The notes under the pieces: model-generated
The model's input: the letters and a program-made list of their open reading frames with translations, nothing else
What the model was told of the DNA's origin: nothing
Databases searched by the model: none
Shown: in pieces, positions 35,655-43,302 of the stretch
Position numbering within the stretch: position 1 is the stretch's first letter
How the letters are laid out: the number at the start of each line of letters is the position of its first letter
Source of the DNA: Ectopseudomonas mendocina
GTDB taxonomy: Bacteria > Pseudomonadota > Gammaproteobacteria > Pseudomonadales > Pseudomonadaceae
Direction: 5' to 3'
NCBI RefSeq assembly: GCF_016008875.1
Contig: NZ_JADTQG010000016.1
Location: forward strand, 108,333 to 172,332
DNA: 64,000 nt
Position numbers and translations under genes: made by a program

Positions 35655-35924
35655 ATGGCCGATGACTTCCAGCAGATCCTTCCCGAAGTTCGCCTGGTCA
35701 AGCCCGGTGAGACTCATCGCCTGTGCCGCTGCGGCCACTCCCCCGAGATGCCTGACTGCCCGCCCGACTGCGCCCAATCCCTGATCCTGCATCCTGAGCG
35801 TGAGCAGCGCCTGCTGCTGTGCCGCTGCACTCGCTCCGCAAGCCTGCCTTATTGCGACGGCAGCCATAACCCGCCGGCTCCCGCTCTACGCGACAAATGG
35901 CGGCGCTTTTTCGGCAGGGACTGA
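35655..35924 (+). CDS. Double CDGSH-type iron-sulfur protein with one all-Cys site
   Basis: An 89-residue protein with two zinc-finger-like CDGSH motifs, as in bacterial two-domain NEET proteins that bind [2Fe-2S] clusters. The second is canonical: C56, C58, C67, H71 (PYCDGSH). The first has identical spacing but ends in cysteine: C24, C26, C35, C39 (DCPPDC), so the usual histidine is replaced. ATG 35655 is chosen, since ATG 35610 lies in a REP palindrome. Role is unknown; NEET proteins transfer clusters or electrons. Confidence 0.82.
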   Translation: MADDFQQILPEVRLVKPGETHRLCRCGHSPEMPDCPPDCAQSLILHPEREQRLLLCRCTRSASLPYCDGSHNPPAPALRDKWRRFFGRD

Positions 35925-36093
35925 CCCCTCTCCTGAACGCTATCGAGCTGATCGAGTCCAAACGGAATCGTCGGAACATTTCCTCTTTTTTTGCTTTCCT
36001 GATGGAGTTCTCGGAAACAAATTGAGGCAAAATGCCATCATTCTGGCGTCATTGTTGTGCCTGTTGTCGTGTTGCCCAATTGCGGAGAACTTG

Positions 36094-36411
36094 ATGTACA
36101 AACTGTGCTTCTACGTACCGGAAAGTCACCTTGAACCGGTGAAAAAAGCGGTCTTCGCCGCTGGTGGCGGTCGTATCGGTCGCTACGACAGTTGCTGCTG
36201 GCAGTCGCTGGGGCAAGGGCAGTTCCGGGCACTGGAAGGCAGCCAGCCGTTCCTGGGTACGGTAGGGCGAGTGGAGCAGGTTGCCGAGTGGAAAGTCGAA
36301 CTCGTGGTGGCCGACGAACTGATCCACGATGCCGTCAAGGCCCTAAAAAAGAGCCACCCCTACGAGACGCCGGCCTTCGACGTTTGGCGTCTATCGGACA
36401 TGCAGTTCTGA
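36094..36411 (+). CDS. NIF3/CutA-like small protein
   Basis: A 105-residue protein that matches the small domain found in NIF3/YqfO proteins (YKLCFYVPESHLEPVKKAV at the start; SHPYETPAFDVW near the end), a ferredoxin-like fold related to CutA and PII. Labels such as NGG1p-interacting factor 3 come from the eukaryotic name and do not state a function. HPYETP is the most conserved segment. ATG 36094 follows TGCGGAGAACTTG (GGAG site); longer in-frame starts upstream would cover non-coding sequence. Confidence 0.8.
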   Translation: MYKLCFYVPESHLEPVKKAVFAAGGGRIGRYDSCCWQSLGQGQFRALEGSQPFLGTVGRVEQVAEWKVELVVADELIHDAVKALKKSHPYETPAFDVWRLSDMQF

Positions 36412-36419
36412 GACCGACG

Positions 36420-36456
36420 ATCAGGCCGTAGGCAGTTTCGCTGCCCGCGGCCTGAT
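36420..36456. terminator. Stem-loop between convergent NIF3-like gene and tatC
   Basis: A 9-bp stem (ATCAGGCCG/CGGCCTGAT), a 2-base mismatch, then 5 bp (GGCAG/CTGCC) around TTTCG. On the plus strand GCCCTTTAT follows. It probably ends one or both transcripts. Confidence 0.6.
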
Positions 36457-36461
36457 GCCCT

Positions 36462-37211
36462 TTATGGTTGTTCAACCAGTTCCTGAGCGCTGTCTTGTTC
36501 GGCGCGACGTTGCACAGTGGCGCAGGTCAGCAAGCCAAGTTCGAACAGCAGCCACATCGGTACCGCCAGCATGGTCTGAGAGAACACGTCCGGTGGTGTC
36601 AGCAGCATGCCGGCCAGGAAGCAGCCGACGACCACATACGGCCGGCTCTGGCGCAGGGTCTGTACATCGGTAAGGCCAGCCCAGACCACGAGGAAAGTGG
36701 CCACCGGGATCTCGAACGCCAGGCCGAAGGCCAGAAACAGCGCCATGATGAAATCCAGGTAGAGACTGATGTCGGTCATCATCGCCACGCCGGCGGGGGT
36801 GACGCTGGCGAGGAAGCCGAACATCATCGGGAACACCAGGAAGAACGCAAAGGCCATGCCGCTGTAGAACAGCACGATGCTCGAAACCAGCAGGGGCACG
36901 GCGATGCGCTTTTCCCGCCGATACAGACCGGGTGCAACGAAGCCCCAGGCCTGGTGCAACAGCAGCGGCATGGCGATGAACAGGGCGAGCATCATGGTCA
37001 GCTTGAACGGCGCCAGGAAGGGCGACGTGACGCTGGTGGCGATCATGCTTGCGCCTTCGGGCAGATAGCGGCGCAGCGGCTCCGATGCCAGGGTATAGAG
37101 CGTCTGGGCGAAGGGAAACAGGCAGGCGAATACCAGGATTATCGCCAGCAGGGCGCGCAGCAAACGTCTACGCAATTCGCCCAGGTGGGCCGTCAGGGGC
37201 ATCTCGCTCAT
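36462..37211 (-). CDS. tatC: Sec-independent (Tat) translocase subunit TatC
   Basis: A 249-residue protein with six membrane helices, start MSEMPLTAHLGELRRRL, and the conserved APFKLT and FGLAFEIPV segments. TatC binds the twin-arginine signal. It overlaps tatB by 4 bases. In P. aeruginosa the tat genes are elsewhere, with the his/ubi genes; this operon beside a type II system resembles the second tat locus of P. putida. Nearby Tat substrates are PhoX (38950-40998) and the SoxB-like protein (41240-42880). Confidence 0.95.
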   Translation of the reverse strand: MSEMPLTAHLGELRRRLLRALLAIILVFACLFPFAQTLYTLASEPLRRYLPEGASMIATSVTSPFLAPFKLTMMLALFIAMPLLLHQAWGFVAPGLYRREKRIAVPLLVSSIVLFYSGMAFAFFLVFPMMFGFLASVTPAGVAMMTDISLYLDFIMALFLAFGLAFEIPVATFLVVWAGLTDVQTLRQSRPYVVVGCFLAGMLLTPPDVFSQTMLAVPMWLLFELGLLTCATVQRRAEQDSAQELVEQP

Positions 37212-37507
37212 GAGGCGCGCTCCAGGTTTTCCGTTTTGGCAATGTCGTTACCGGTTGGTGGTTGCAGGCTCACGCTGCGCCGCAGGTCCTGTTCGAGCTG
37301 GCGCAGAGGCGCTGCATCGAATTCCTTGTTCAGCGCCTCGGCGTTGAGTTCCTTCTCGAACTGGTCGCGCAGCATGCCCATGGCGCGCTTGGCCTGGCCC
37401 AGGCCGCGGCCGAGGGTACGGGCTGCGGCGGGCAGACGGTGCGGGCCAAGTACCAGCAGCGCCACGACGCCGACCAGCAGCATTTCGGTGAAGCCGATCT
37501 CGAACAT
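37208..37507 (-). CDS. tatB: Tat translocase subunit TatB (short)
   Basis: A 99-residue TatB: N-terminal membrane helix (FTEMLLVGVVALLVLGP, with the conserved E8 and the GP hinge) followed by an amphipathic helix (RTLGRGLGQAKRAMGMLRDQF). TatB works with TatC as the signal-peptide receptor. It is shorter than the usual 130-170 residues, lacking most of the C-terminal tail. It lies between tatA and tatC with 1-base and 4-base overlaps, so the three are translationally coupled. Confidence 0.92.
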   Translation of the reverse strand: MFEIGFTEMLLVGVVALLVLGPHRLPAAARTLGRGLGQAKRAMGMLRDQFEKELNAEALNKEFDAAPLRQLEQDLRRSVSLQPPTGNDIAKTENLERAS

Positions 37508-37743
37508 CAGGCGTGACGATCCGCGTGTGCCTGGGGTTGGGTGGTGGCCTCAGCCTGCGCGGGCACGTGCTGCTGGACCTGCGCCGTGGCCTGCTCGCCG
37601 GTATCGGAGGTGGCCATGGATTTGCGGAAGCCCTGGATGGTTTCGCCCAGGTCTCCGCCCAGGCTCTTGAGCCGTTTGCTGCCGAACAAAAGGAACACGA
37701 TCAACAGCACGATGACCAGTTGCCAGATACTGATGCCACCCAT
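37507..37743 (-). CDS. tatA: Tat translocase pore subunit TatA
   Basis: A 78-residue TatA with the typical start MGGISIWQLVIVLLIVFLLF, the FGSKRLKSLGGDLGETIQGF hinge and amphipathic helix, and a Gln/Ala/His-rich tail. It forms the translocation pore. ATG 37743 has GGAG seven bases upstream; ATG 37761 is in frame but has no ribosome site. It is first in the tatABC operon, divergent from gspK. Confidence 0.94.
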   Translation of the reverse strand: MGGISIWQLVIVLLIVFLLFGSKRLKSLGGDLGETIQGFRKSMATSDTGEQATAQVQQHVPAQAEATTQPQAHADRHA

Positions 37744-37831
37744 GGAAATCTCCAAGCTCATGAAATTGAAGGCCTAATCCTGCCTGCGCTTTGTGACGCG
37801 AAAGTGACGTGGCGATTGCTGTTGGCAGTGG

Positions 37832-37849
37832 CTGCCATGCGCCTGAAAC
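37832..37849 (+). promoter_or_regulatory. Possible PhoB box before gspK
   Basis: CTGCCAT, 4 bases, CTGAAAC. The first half differs from the PhoB half-site CTGTCAT at one base; the second half is poor. It lies 44 bases before the gspK start, in the tatA-gspK divergent gap. Weak alone; it gains weight only from the better box at 41168-41189. Confidence 0.35.
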
Positions 37850-37892
37850 ATCGGCGGTGTTGACTGGCGGCTTTCTCTACAAGGCGCTGAAG

Positions 37893-38858
37893 ATGGTTGG
37901 TCAAAGGCAGCGAGGTGCGGCTCTGCTGATGGTGTTGGTGGTTCTGGCGATGCTGGCGGGTGGCCTGACCTGGATGGTCCAGGACGGCCGCCGCCAGGTC
38001 GATGCGGTGCGCCTGCAGCAGCAGCGCGTGCAGGCGCGGGCGATGGAGGTGGCCGGTCTGGCCTTTGCCGAGCAGGCGCTCCGGGATGCAACCTGGCGGC
38101 TGAGTCCGCTGTTCTGGCAGGCGCTGCGTGGGCAGCCACTGAGCTACGGCCTGGCCGACGGTTCGGCGAGCCTGCGCATTCGCGATCTGCACACCTGTTT
38201 CAACGTCAATGCGCTGGTCGGCGAAGAGGCGCAGCGCGCTGAGCGCCAGCTCAAGTACCTGCTCGGTGATGACATGGCGGCCGAGCGGCTGGTGGATCGT
38301 CTGAGTGACTGGATCGATGCGGACAGCCAGAGTCGCCTGCAGGGCGCGGAGAGTGATCATTATCTGCGTCGCTCACCACCGCATCTGGCGGCGGATCAGC
38401 CAATGGTGGACATGAGCGAGCTGAATGTCCTGCTGGCCGAGCAGGGTATCGCGCATACGCGCTACCCACAGCTCTGCGCCTTGCCGCAGACCAGCGGGTG
38501 GCGGCTCAATGCCAACTCGCTGACCCAGGCGCACCTGCCGCTGCTCGACGCGCTTTACGAGGGTGAGTTTCCCCGCTCGCTGCTGAGCCGGATCGTCAGT
38601 GGCCGACCCGCCGGCGGCTATCCTGATGCATCCGCATTGCGTCAGGCGCTGGGGGCGGTGGACGATCAGACTTTCGAACGCCTGAGCGAGGGGTTGCTGC
38701 TCAACAGTGGCAACTTCCTCCTGCAGATGAGCTTCGAGCAGGACGGGCAGATCATGCGCAGCCAGTTCCAGGTGCAGGCCGAGGGTGTGGTGCAGTGGCA
38801 TGCGCAAGTGCCGGTGCAGCGTGTCAGAGTGATTACCCGCGAAGTACGGCCCTGGTAG
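37893..38858 (+). CDS. gspK: Type II secretion minor pseudopilin GspK
   Basis: A 321-residue minor pseudopilin that caps the T2SS pseudopilus with GspI and GspJ. The prepilin peptidase site is QRQRG before AALLMVLVVL; residue +5 is Met, and absence of Glu5 is the rule for GspK. The large periplasmic domain follows. ATG 37893 (AAGGCGCTGAAG before it) is chosen over 37809. It is split from the other gsp genes by the reverse-strand phoX gene. Equivalent to HxcX/XcpX. Confidence 0.92.
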   Translation: MVGQRQRGAALLMVLVVLAMLAGGLTWMVQDGRRQVDAVRLQQQRVQARAMEVAGLAFAEQALRDATWRLSPLFWQALRGQPLSYGLADGSASLRIRDLHTCFNVNALVGEEAQRAERQLKYLLGDDMAAERLVDRLSDWIDADSQSRLQGAESDHYLRRSPPHLAADQPMVDMSELNVLLAEQGIAHTRYPQLCALPQTSGWRLNANSLTQAHLPLLDALYEGEFPRSLLSRIVSGRPAGGYPDASALRQALGAVDDQTFERLSEGLLLNSGNFLLQMSFEQDGQIMRSQFQVQAEGVVQWHAQVPVQRVRVITREVRPW

Positions 38859-38905
38859 AAGGTATTGGCGCAGCGGCGCGCCACTTGATCGCACAGGTAA
38901 AAAGA

Positions 38906-38937
38906 AACGGCCCGGGAAGTCCCGGGCCGTTGTTTTT
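38906..38937. terminator. Bidirectional terminator between gspK and phoX
   Basis: Perfect stem AACGGCCCGGG/CCCGGGCCGTT with loop AAGT, then GTTTTT on the plus strand and TTTCTTTTT on the minus strand. It separates two convergent genes. Confidence 0.88.
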
Positions 38938-38949
38938 GCATGCCTGACG

Positions 38950-40998
38950 TCAGACGCCGATTTCACCACCGTCATCGCGCTGGATGACCACCGTGGCAGC
39001 GCGTGGACGCACTGTGGTGGCGGATGGCGTGGCTTCGGTTGCGTCATCCGAGTACGGCCAGTTGCCCGGGTGCTGGATGTTGATGAACATCGTCTTGTTG
39101 TCCGGGGTGAAGGCGATACCCGTCACTTCGCAGTCATTGGGACCGACGAAGAAGCGACGCAGGTCGGCCTGGTTCTGGGCGTTGACCGGCACCTGGTCGC
39201 CATTGCTGTCGACGAGGTTGGTGGGGATGACCGCGAGCATCTGGTCGTTGGTGTAGCTGGTGAGGGTGGATTCGCCATTGTCGGTCTGGATCCACAGGAT
39301 GCCGCGGCTGTCGAAGCTCATGCCGTCAGGGCTGGCGAACTGGTTGAGTTCGGTCAGGCCGGAGCGGTTGATGTCGGAGGTACCGGCAGCGTTGGCGCCG
39401 AACACGAAGATGTCCCACTCGAAGCTGGTGTGGTCGTCGTTGTCGTGCCAGCGGATGATGTGGCCGTGGCGGTTGTTGATGCGTGGGTTGGCCGGGTTGG
39501 CGACCGGACGGCTGTTGTTGTTGGTCAGGGTCAGGTACACGTCACCGTTGAGCGGGTTGACGGCAGTCCACTCCGGGCGGTCCATCGGCGTGGCGCCCAG
39601 CGCATCGGCTGCGCCGCGGGTGTTGAGGATGATGCCCGGCAGGTCGGTGAACTTGGCCCCCAGGGTGCTGTTGTCCAGGGTGGGGCTGTTCACGGTCAGC
39701 GGCAGCCACACGCCCTTGCCGTCTTCGTCGAAGCGAGCAACGTAGAGGGTACCGCTGTCCATGTACTTGGCGCCGGTGGCGAGGCGATCGCTGGGGTTGG
39801 CGTCGGCTTCATCCCACAGGGCGTCGGAGACGAATTTGTACAGGTACTCGTTGTTCGAGTCGTCACCGGTGTAGAACACGATTGGTTTGCCGGCCACTGC
39901 CAGGCCTGGCCAGCAGCCTTCGTGACGGATGCGACCCAGGGCGGTGCGCTTCACCGCACGGCTGTTGGCCGAGTAAGGGTCGATTTCGACGATGTAGCCA
40001 TAGGTGCTGGCTTCGTTGCGGTAGTCGTCGGTGGCGCTGGCGCCGTAAGGCTCCAGGTTGAAACGGGCGAACTCTTCGTTCTGCTCGCTTGGGTCGCCAG
40101 CGGCAGTTTCCCAGCGATAGCGTCCTTGGCGGGTGCTGACACCGATCCGCTGCTGGTCGACGGGCACCGAGCCGGTGGTGTTGATGAACACCGACGGCCA
40201 GTTCTCTTCACAGGTCAGGTACGTGCCCCACGGGGTGTAGCCGTTGCCGCAGTTGTTGTTGGTGCCGCGGGTTTCGGTGCCGTCGACCGAGAACTTGGTC
40301 TTGACGTGATCGGTGCCGCGCAGCGGGCCGGCGATGTCCATCACGGTGGCAGTGGTGAAGCGGCGGTTCAGCGGGTCGTTGTCGACGACCTGCCAGCGGC
40401 CATTGACCTTGCGGATATGCAGTACGCCAGCGCCATGGGCGTTGATTTCCTTGCGTACTTCCTCGGCCGGGCGATTGCCGGCGGCATCGTCGGTCTGGCC
40501 GTTGGGGTGCAGGGCGTCTTCATCGATGTATTCGTAGTTGATCGCCAGCAGGCCATCTTCGGAGCTGCCGTTGATCGGGAAGAAGTGCATGCCGTCATGG
40601 TGCATGCCTGCCGAGTTGGCCTGCTCATCGGCGCTGTTGCTGCCGTCATTCATCCAGGTGCCGCCGTTGCTGTTGAACGGAGTACCCCAGGGCGCCAGGA
40701 CATGGGCGCTGTAGCCAGCGGCCACGACGCAAGCATCGGTACGCGAGCCGGCGATGGATGCGAAGCCCAGAGCCAGTTTCGGCTCGGCAGGCGTATCGGG
40801 AGAGTTGTCGCTGCTGTTATTGCTGCTGCCGCCGCTATCGAAGCAGCCGGTGAGGCCGGTGCCCGCGATCATGGCAATCGCGGCTCCCAGAGTGCCGCGC
40901 ATTACGCTGCGGCGGCTCAGGTAGGCATCCATGACTGCAGCCATGGGGCGGTTGCCACTGAGGTTGCGGTCAAGGTTGTCGCCGGTATCTCGACTCAT
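38950..40998 (-). CDS. phoX: PhoX-family alkaline phosphatase, Tat signal
   Basis: A 682-residue PhoX (DUF839) phosphatase, a Ca/Fe-dependent monomeric enzyme that releases phosphate from many esters. The twin-arginine motif is at R29-R30 (LSRRSVMRG), and the hydrophobic part ends in LTGC with C52, a lipobox-like site, so a Tat lipoprotein is possible. The family segment TPWGTYLTCEENWPS is present. In P. putida a PhoX-like phosphatase (Uxp) coded beside the T2SS is its substrate; this locus looks equivalent. The dedicated tatABC is 1.2 kb away. Confidence 0.92.
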   Translation of the reverse strand: MSRDTGDNLDRNLSGNRPMAAVMDAYLSRRSVMRGTLGAAIAMIAGTGLTGCFDSGGSSNNSSDNSPDTPAEPKLALGFASIAGSRTDACVVAAGYSAHVLAPWGTPFNSNGGTWMNDGSNSADEQANSAGMHHDGMHFFPINGSSEDGLLAINYEYIDEDALHPNGQTDDAAGNRPAEEVRKEINAHGAGVLHIRKVNGRWQVVDNDPLNRRFTTATVMDIAGPLRGTDHVKTKFSVDGTETRGTNNNCGNGYTPWGTYLTCEENWPSVFINTTGSVPVDQQRIGVSTRQGRYRWETAAGDPSEQNEEFARFNLEPYGASATDDYRNEASTYGYIVEIDPYSANSRAVKRTALGRIRHEGCWPGLAVAGKPIVFYTGDDSNNEYLYKFVSDALWDEADANPSDRLATGAKYMDSGTLYVARFDEDGKGVWLPLTVNSPTLDNSTLGAKFTDLPGIILNTRGAADALGATPMDRPEWTAVNPLNGDVYLTLTNNNSRPVANPANPRINNRHGHIIRWHDNDDHTSFEWDIFVFGANAAGTSDINRSGLTELNQFASPDGMSFDSRGILWIQTDNGESTLTSYTNDQMLAVIPTNLVDSNGDQVPVNAQNQADLRRFFVGPNDCEVTGIAFTPDNKTMFINIQHPGNWPYSDDATEATPSATTVRPRAATVVIQRDDGGEIGV

Positions 40999-41167
40999 CA
41001 GGTCATGTCCTTTTTCTAGTGAAACGGCTTGAGGAAACCGGGACTGTAATGACCGTTTGTGATGATTCCTTGGCAGTTCCGTTAACGGAAATTGAACACT
41101 TGGTTACTGCCACCTGGCTGATTTACAAAGACTTTTCTGACGGTTTCGAAAAATTCCTGTCGATTAA

Positions 41168-41189
41168 CTGCCATTAAACTGTCATGCAA
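41168..41189 (+). promoter_or_regulatory. PhoB box before the SoxB-like/gsp operon
   Basis: CTGCCAT-TAAA-CTGTCAT-GCAA: two direct 7-base half-sites 11 bases apart, the second a perfect CTGTCAT. A -10-like CAGTAT (41196-41201) follows at the distance expected when a PhoB box replaces the -35. It points to the operon starting at 41240. I found no box of this quality facing phoX, but phoX might share it. Confidence 0.72.
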
Positions 41190-41239
41190 GCTGCCCAGTA
41201 TCGCGCCCCGACATTCGATCAAGGCAGGCGAGCATTACG

Positions 41240-42880
41240 ATGGTGGACATGGCTAGGCGTGAGGTACTGGGCGGGATCGGCATGCTGGCGATGGCGCCCT
41301 TGCTCAGCGCCTGTTCTGGCCTGGCGACTCATGCCGGCGATTCGGCGCCGGGGCTGAATCTGCTTTATGTGGCCGACACGCTGGATGCACGCCTGCCAAG
41401 CCAGCCGGTGGTACCGGCGACGCGCCTGGGGCCGGTTTCGCATCTGGGGCGTGCACCTTGGATCAGCGGCGCCAGTGCCCGTCAGGGACAGGCTGAACTC
41501 GATGCCTTGCTCGATGCCCGGCTGGGCGCGCAGGCCACCACGGGCGGCTATGCCGTACTCGGCGCCCTGCTGGTCGATCTGCGCCAGCGTCTGGGCCAGG
41601 AAAACTGCCTGACCCTGGAAAACGGCCAATGCTGGAACGGCAGTGGCCTGGCTTACCTGACGCAGGGTGAAAGCGGGTTGCAGGGCAGCCAGTTACTGGG
41701 TTCCGAGGTGCGCGTCAGCAGTGACGAACGCGTGCTCTGGCCACAGAGTGGCGCTTCGCTGTATCGCCGCTTCGAGCGCCCGGTACTCGGGGCCGGTCTC
41801 GCGGCCGACCAGGCCGAGTCGCTCGGCGTGCAGCCTTATACGGTGCTGCGCAGGGCCGGCGTGAGGATCGCCATCGTCGGCATCACCGATCCCTATGCGC
41901 AGGATCAGCAGGCGTCGCTGAAACAGTGGTACCAGTCGCTGCTACCCGTCATCGAGGCTGCGCGCGGCGAAGCCGACCTGGTGGTGGCGCTGGCGGATGT
42001 CGGCACTGGCCCCGGCCTGTGGCTGGCTGAGCGCATGCCCGGGGTCGACTTGCTGCTGTGCGCGCGCGGGCAGGATTTCTGGCCGGCGCCGGTCCCGGTC
42101 TGGCAGGCCGGAGGGCGTCAGGTGCCGGTGATCTTCGCCGGTTGTCGGGCCAGCGGTGCCTTTCATATCAACTGTCGGCAACAGGGCGGCCGCTGGCAGT
42201 TCATCGCGCAGTTCCATCCGGCCTTCGAGCGCGGTCTGTCCGCGGCCGCGCGCATTGAGATGCAGAGCCTGCAGCTCACCCTCAAGCAACAGCGCGCCGG
42301 GCACGCCGCCTGGCTGGACCAGCCGCTGGCACGGGCTCCGGAGGCGCTCTGGCGCCGCGATACACGTGCAGGCTCATGGGACCGCTTGCTCTACCAGGCC
42401 CTGCGTGGCGACGAGCAGATCCCGGTGCTGTTGCCCGGGCTGCGTTACGACAGCCCGCTGGCGCGCGGGCAGACCATCACCCGTGAACACCTGATCAACC
42501 TGACGGGTGGCTATTCGGCGCCGGTGCTCGACGTGCCCGGCGATCGCCTGGAGCAGGTGCTGGAAAGTGCTGCCGAGCAACTGTTCGGCGACCCGTTGCT
42601 GCTCGACAACAGCCAGGATCTGCCGCGCCTGTTGGGACAGAGCTGGCAACTCAGCTACAGCCCGAGCGGCAGGCGCGTGGCTGGCCTGGCGCCGCCCACC
42701 GGTTTGTGCCGCACCTTCGGCCTGCAGCACCAGGCCAATGCCGGGGAACCGCTCTGGCAGCGCGTCGAAAACTGGCTGGCGCAGCAGCCCGAAGGCTGGC
42801 AGTTGCCAGCGCTGCATCTGCCCAGCATGCGCTACGTGCAGGGGCATCCGGGCTGGCACCCGCGCGAGCGACTCTCGTGA
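41240..42880 (+). CDS. SoxB/5'-nucleotidase-like protein with substituted metal ligands
   Basis: A 546-residue predicted Tat lipoprotein: RREVL near the N-terminus, then a hydrophobic stretch ending LLSAC (C25). It resembles SoxB and 5'-nucleotidases in order: NLLYVADTLDARL, a middle NGQCWNGS, PYTVLRRAGVRIAIVGITDPY, and a C-terminal nucleotidase domain (INLTGGYSAPVLDVPGDRLEQVLES). But the metal-site histidine of DTHA and aspartate of GGDTWQGS appear replaced (Gln130 in the latter), so it may not be a hydrolase. It overlaps gspC by 4 bases. ATG 41249 is an alternative start. Confidence 0.78.
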   Translation: MVDMARREVLGGIGMLAMAPLLSACSGLATHAGDSAPGLNLLYVADTLDARLPSQPVVPATRLGPVSHLGRAPWISGASARQGQAELDALLDARLGAQATTGGYAVLGALLVDLRQRLGQENCLTLENGQCWNGSGLAYLTQGESGLQGSQLLGSEVRVSSDERVLWPQSGASLYRRFERPVLGAGLAADQAESLGVQPYTVLRRAGVRIAIVGITDPYAQDQQASLKQWYQSLLPVIEAARGEADLVVALADVGTGPGLWLAERMPGVDLLLCARGQDFWPAPVPVWQAGGRQVPVIFAGCRASGAFHINCRQQGGRWQFIAQFHPAFERGLSAAARIEMQSLQLTLKQQRAGHAAWLDQPLARAPEALWRRDTRAGSWDRLLYQALRGDEQIPVLLPGLRYDSPLARGQTITREHLINLTGGYSAPVLDVPGDRLEQVLESAAEQLFGDPLLLDNSQDLPRLLGQSWQLSYSPSGRRVAGLAPPTGLCRTFGLQHQANAGEPLWQRVENWLAQQPEGWQLPALHLPSMRYVQGHPGWHPRERLS

Positions 42881-43299
42881 ATCGAGTGCAGCGTGCGCTT
42901 CGTTTCGGCTGGCTGACGCTGGCCGCCTGGCTGGCGGCCCAGTGCGTGTTGCAGCTGGCCCGTGAACCCATGCCGGCCAGCGCCGGGCCAGGCGACCTGC
43001 AAGCGATGCCTGGCCTGCTGGTCGGACACTGGCAGGCCGCACAGTCCGATGGCCTGCCGCTGACGCGCCTGCCCGTGGAATACGTCGGCGGTCTGCGCGC
43101 CTGGCCGGCGAGCGCCACGGTGGTGGTGCTGCGTTATGGCCAGCAGGTGCGCAGCTACAGCCGCGGTCAGGCGCTGGCGCCCGGCATCGTGCTGCAGGAC
43201 ATCGATGACGAGGGCCTGATCCTCGATAACCAGGGGCGACGCGAGCGTTTGCCCTGGCCGCCACGGCCCACCGTGACCGGCTTCAAGCGGCAAGGATAA
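42877..43299 (+). CDS. gspC: Type II secretion protein GspC (short, HxcP-like)
   Basis: A 140-residue inner-membrane protein starting GTG 42877, which overlaps the previous stop. One membrane helix (about 8-26) is followed by a periplasmic homology region (about 45-135, with LLVGHWQAAQSDGLPLTRLPVEYVGG and the IDDEGLILDNQGRRERLP strand pair) that contacts the secretin GspD. No PDZ or coiled-coil domain follows, so it is shorter than enteric GspC. The call rests on this layout and on its place directly before gspD. Confidence 0.8.
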   Translation: MNRVQRALRFGWLTLAAWLAAQCVLQLAREPMPASAGPGDLQAMPGLLVGHWQAAQSDGLPLTRLPVEYVGGLRAWPASATVVVLRYGQQVRSYSRGQALAPGIVLQDIDDEGLILDNQGRRERLPWPPRPTVTGFKRQG

Positions 43300-43302
43300 G
43301 AG

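Noticed and set aside
39070..41019. 649-codon open frame opposite phoX
   Set aside because: Val/Gly/Ala-rich antisense shadow; phoX on the other strand has a clear signal peptide and family match.
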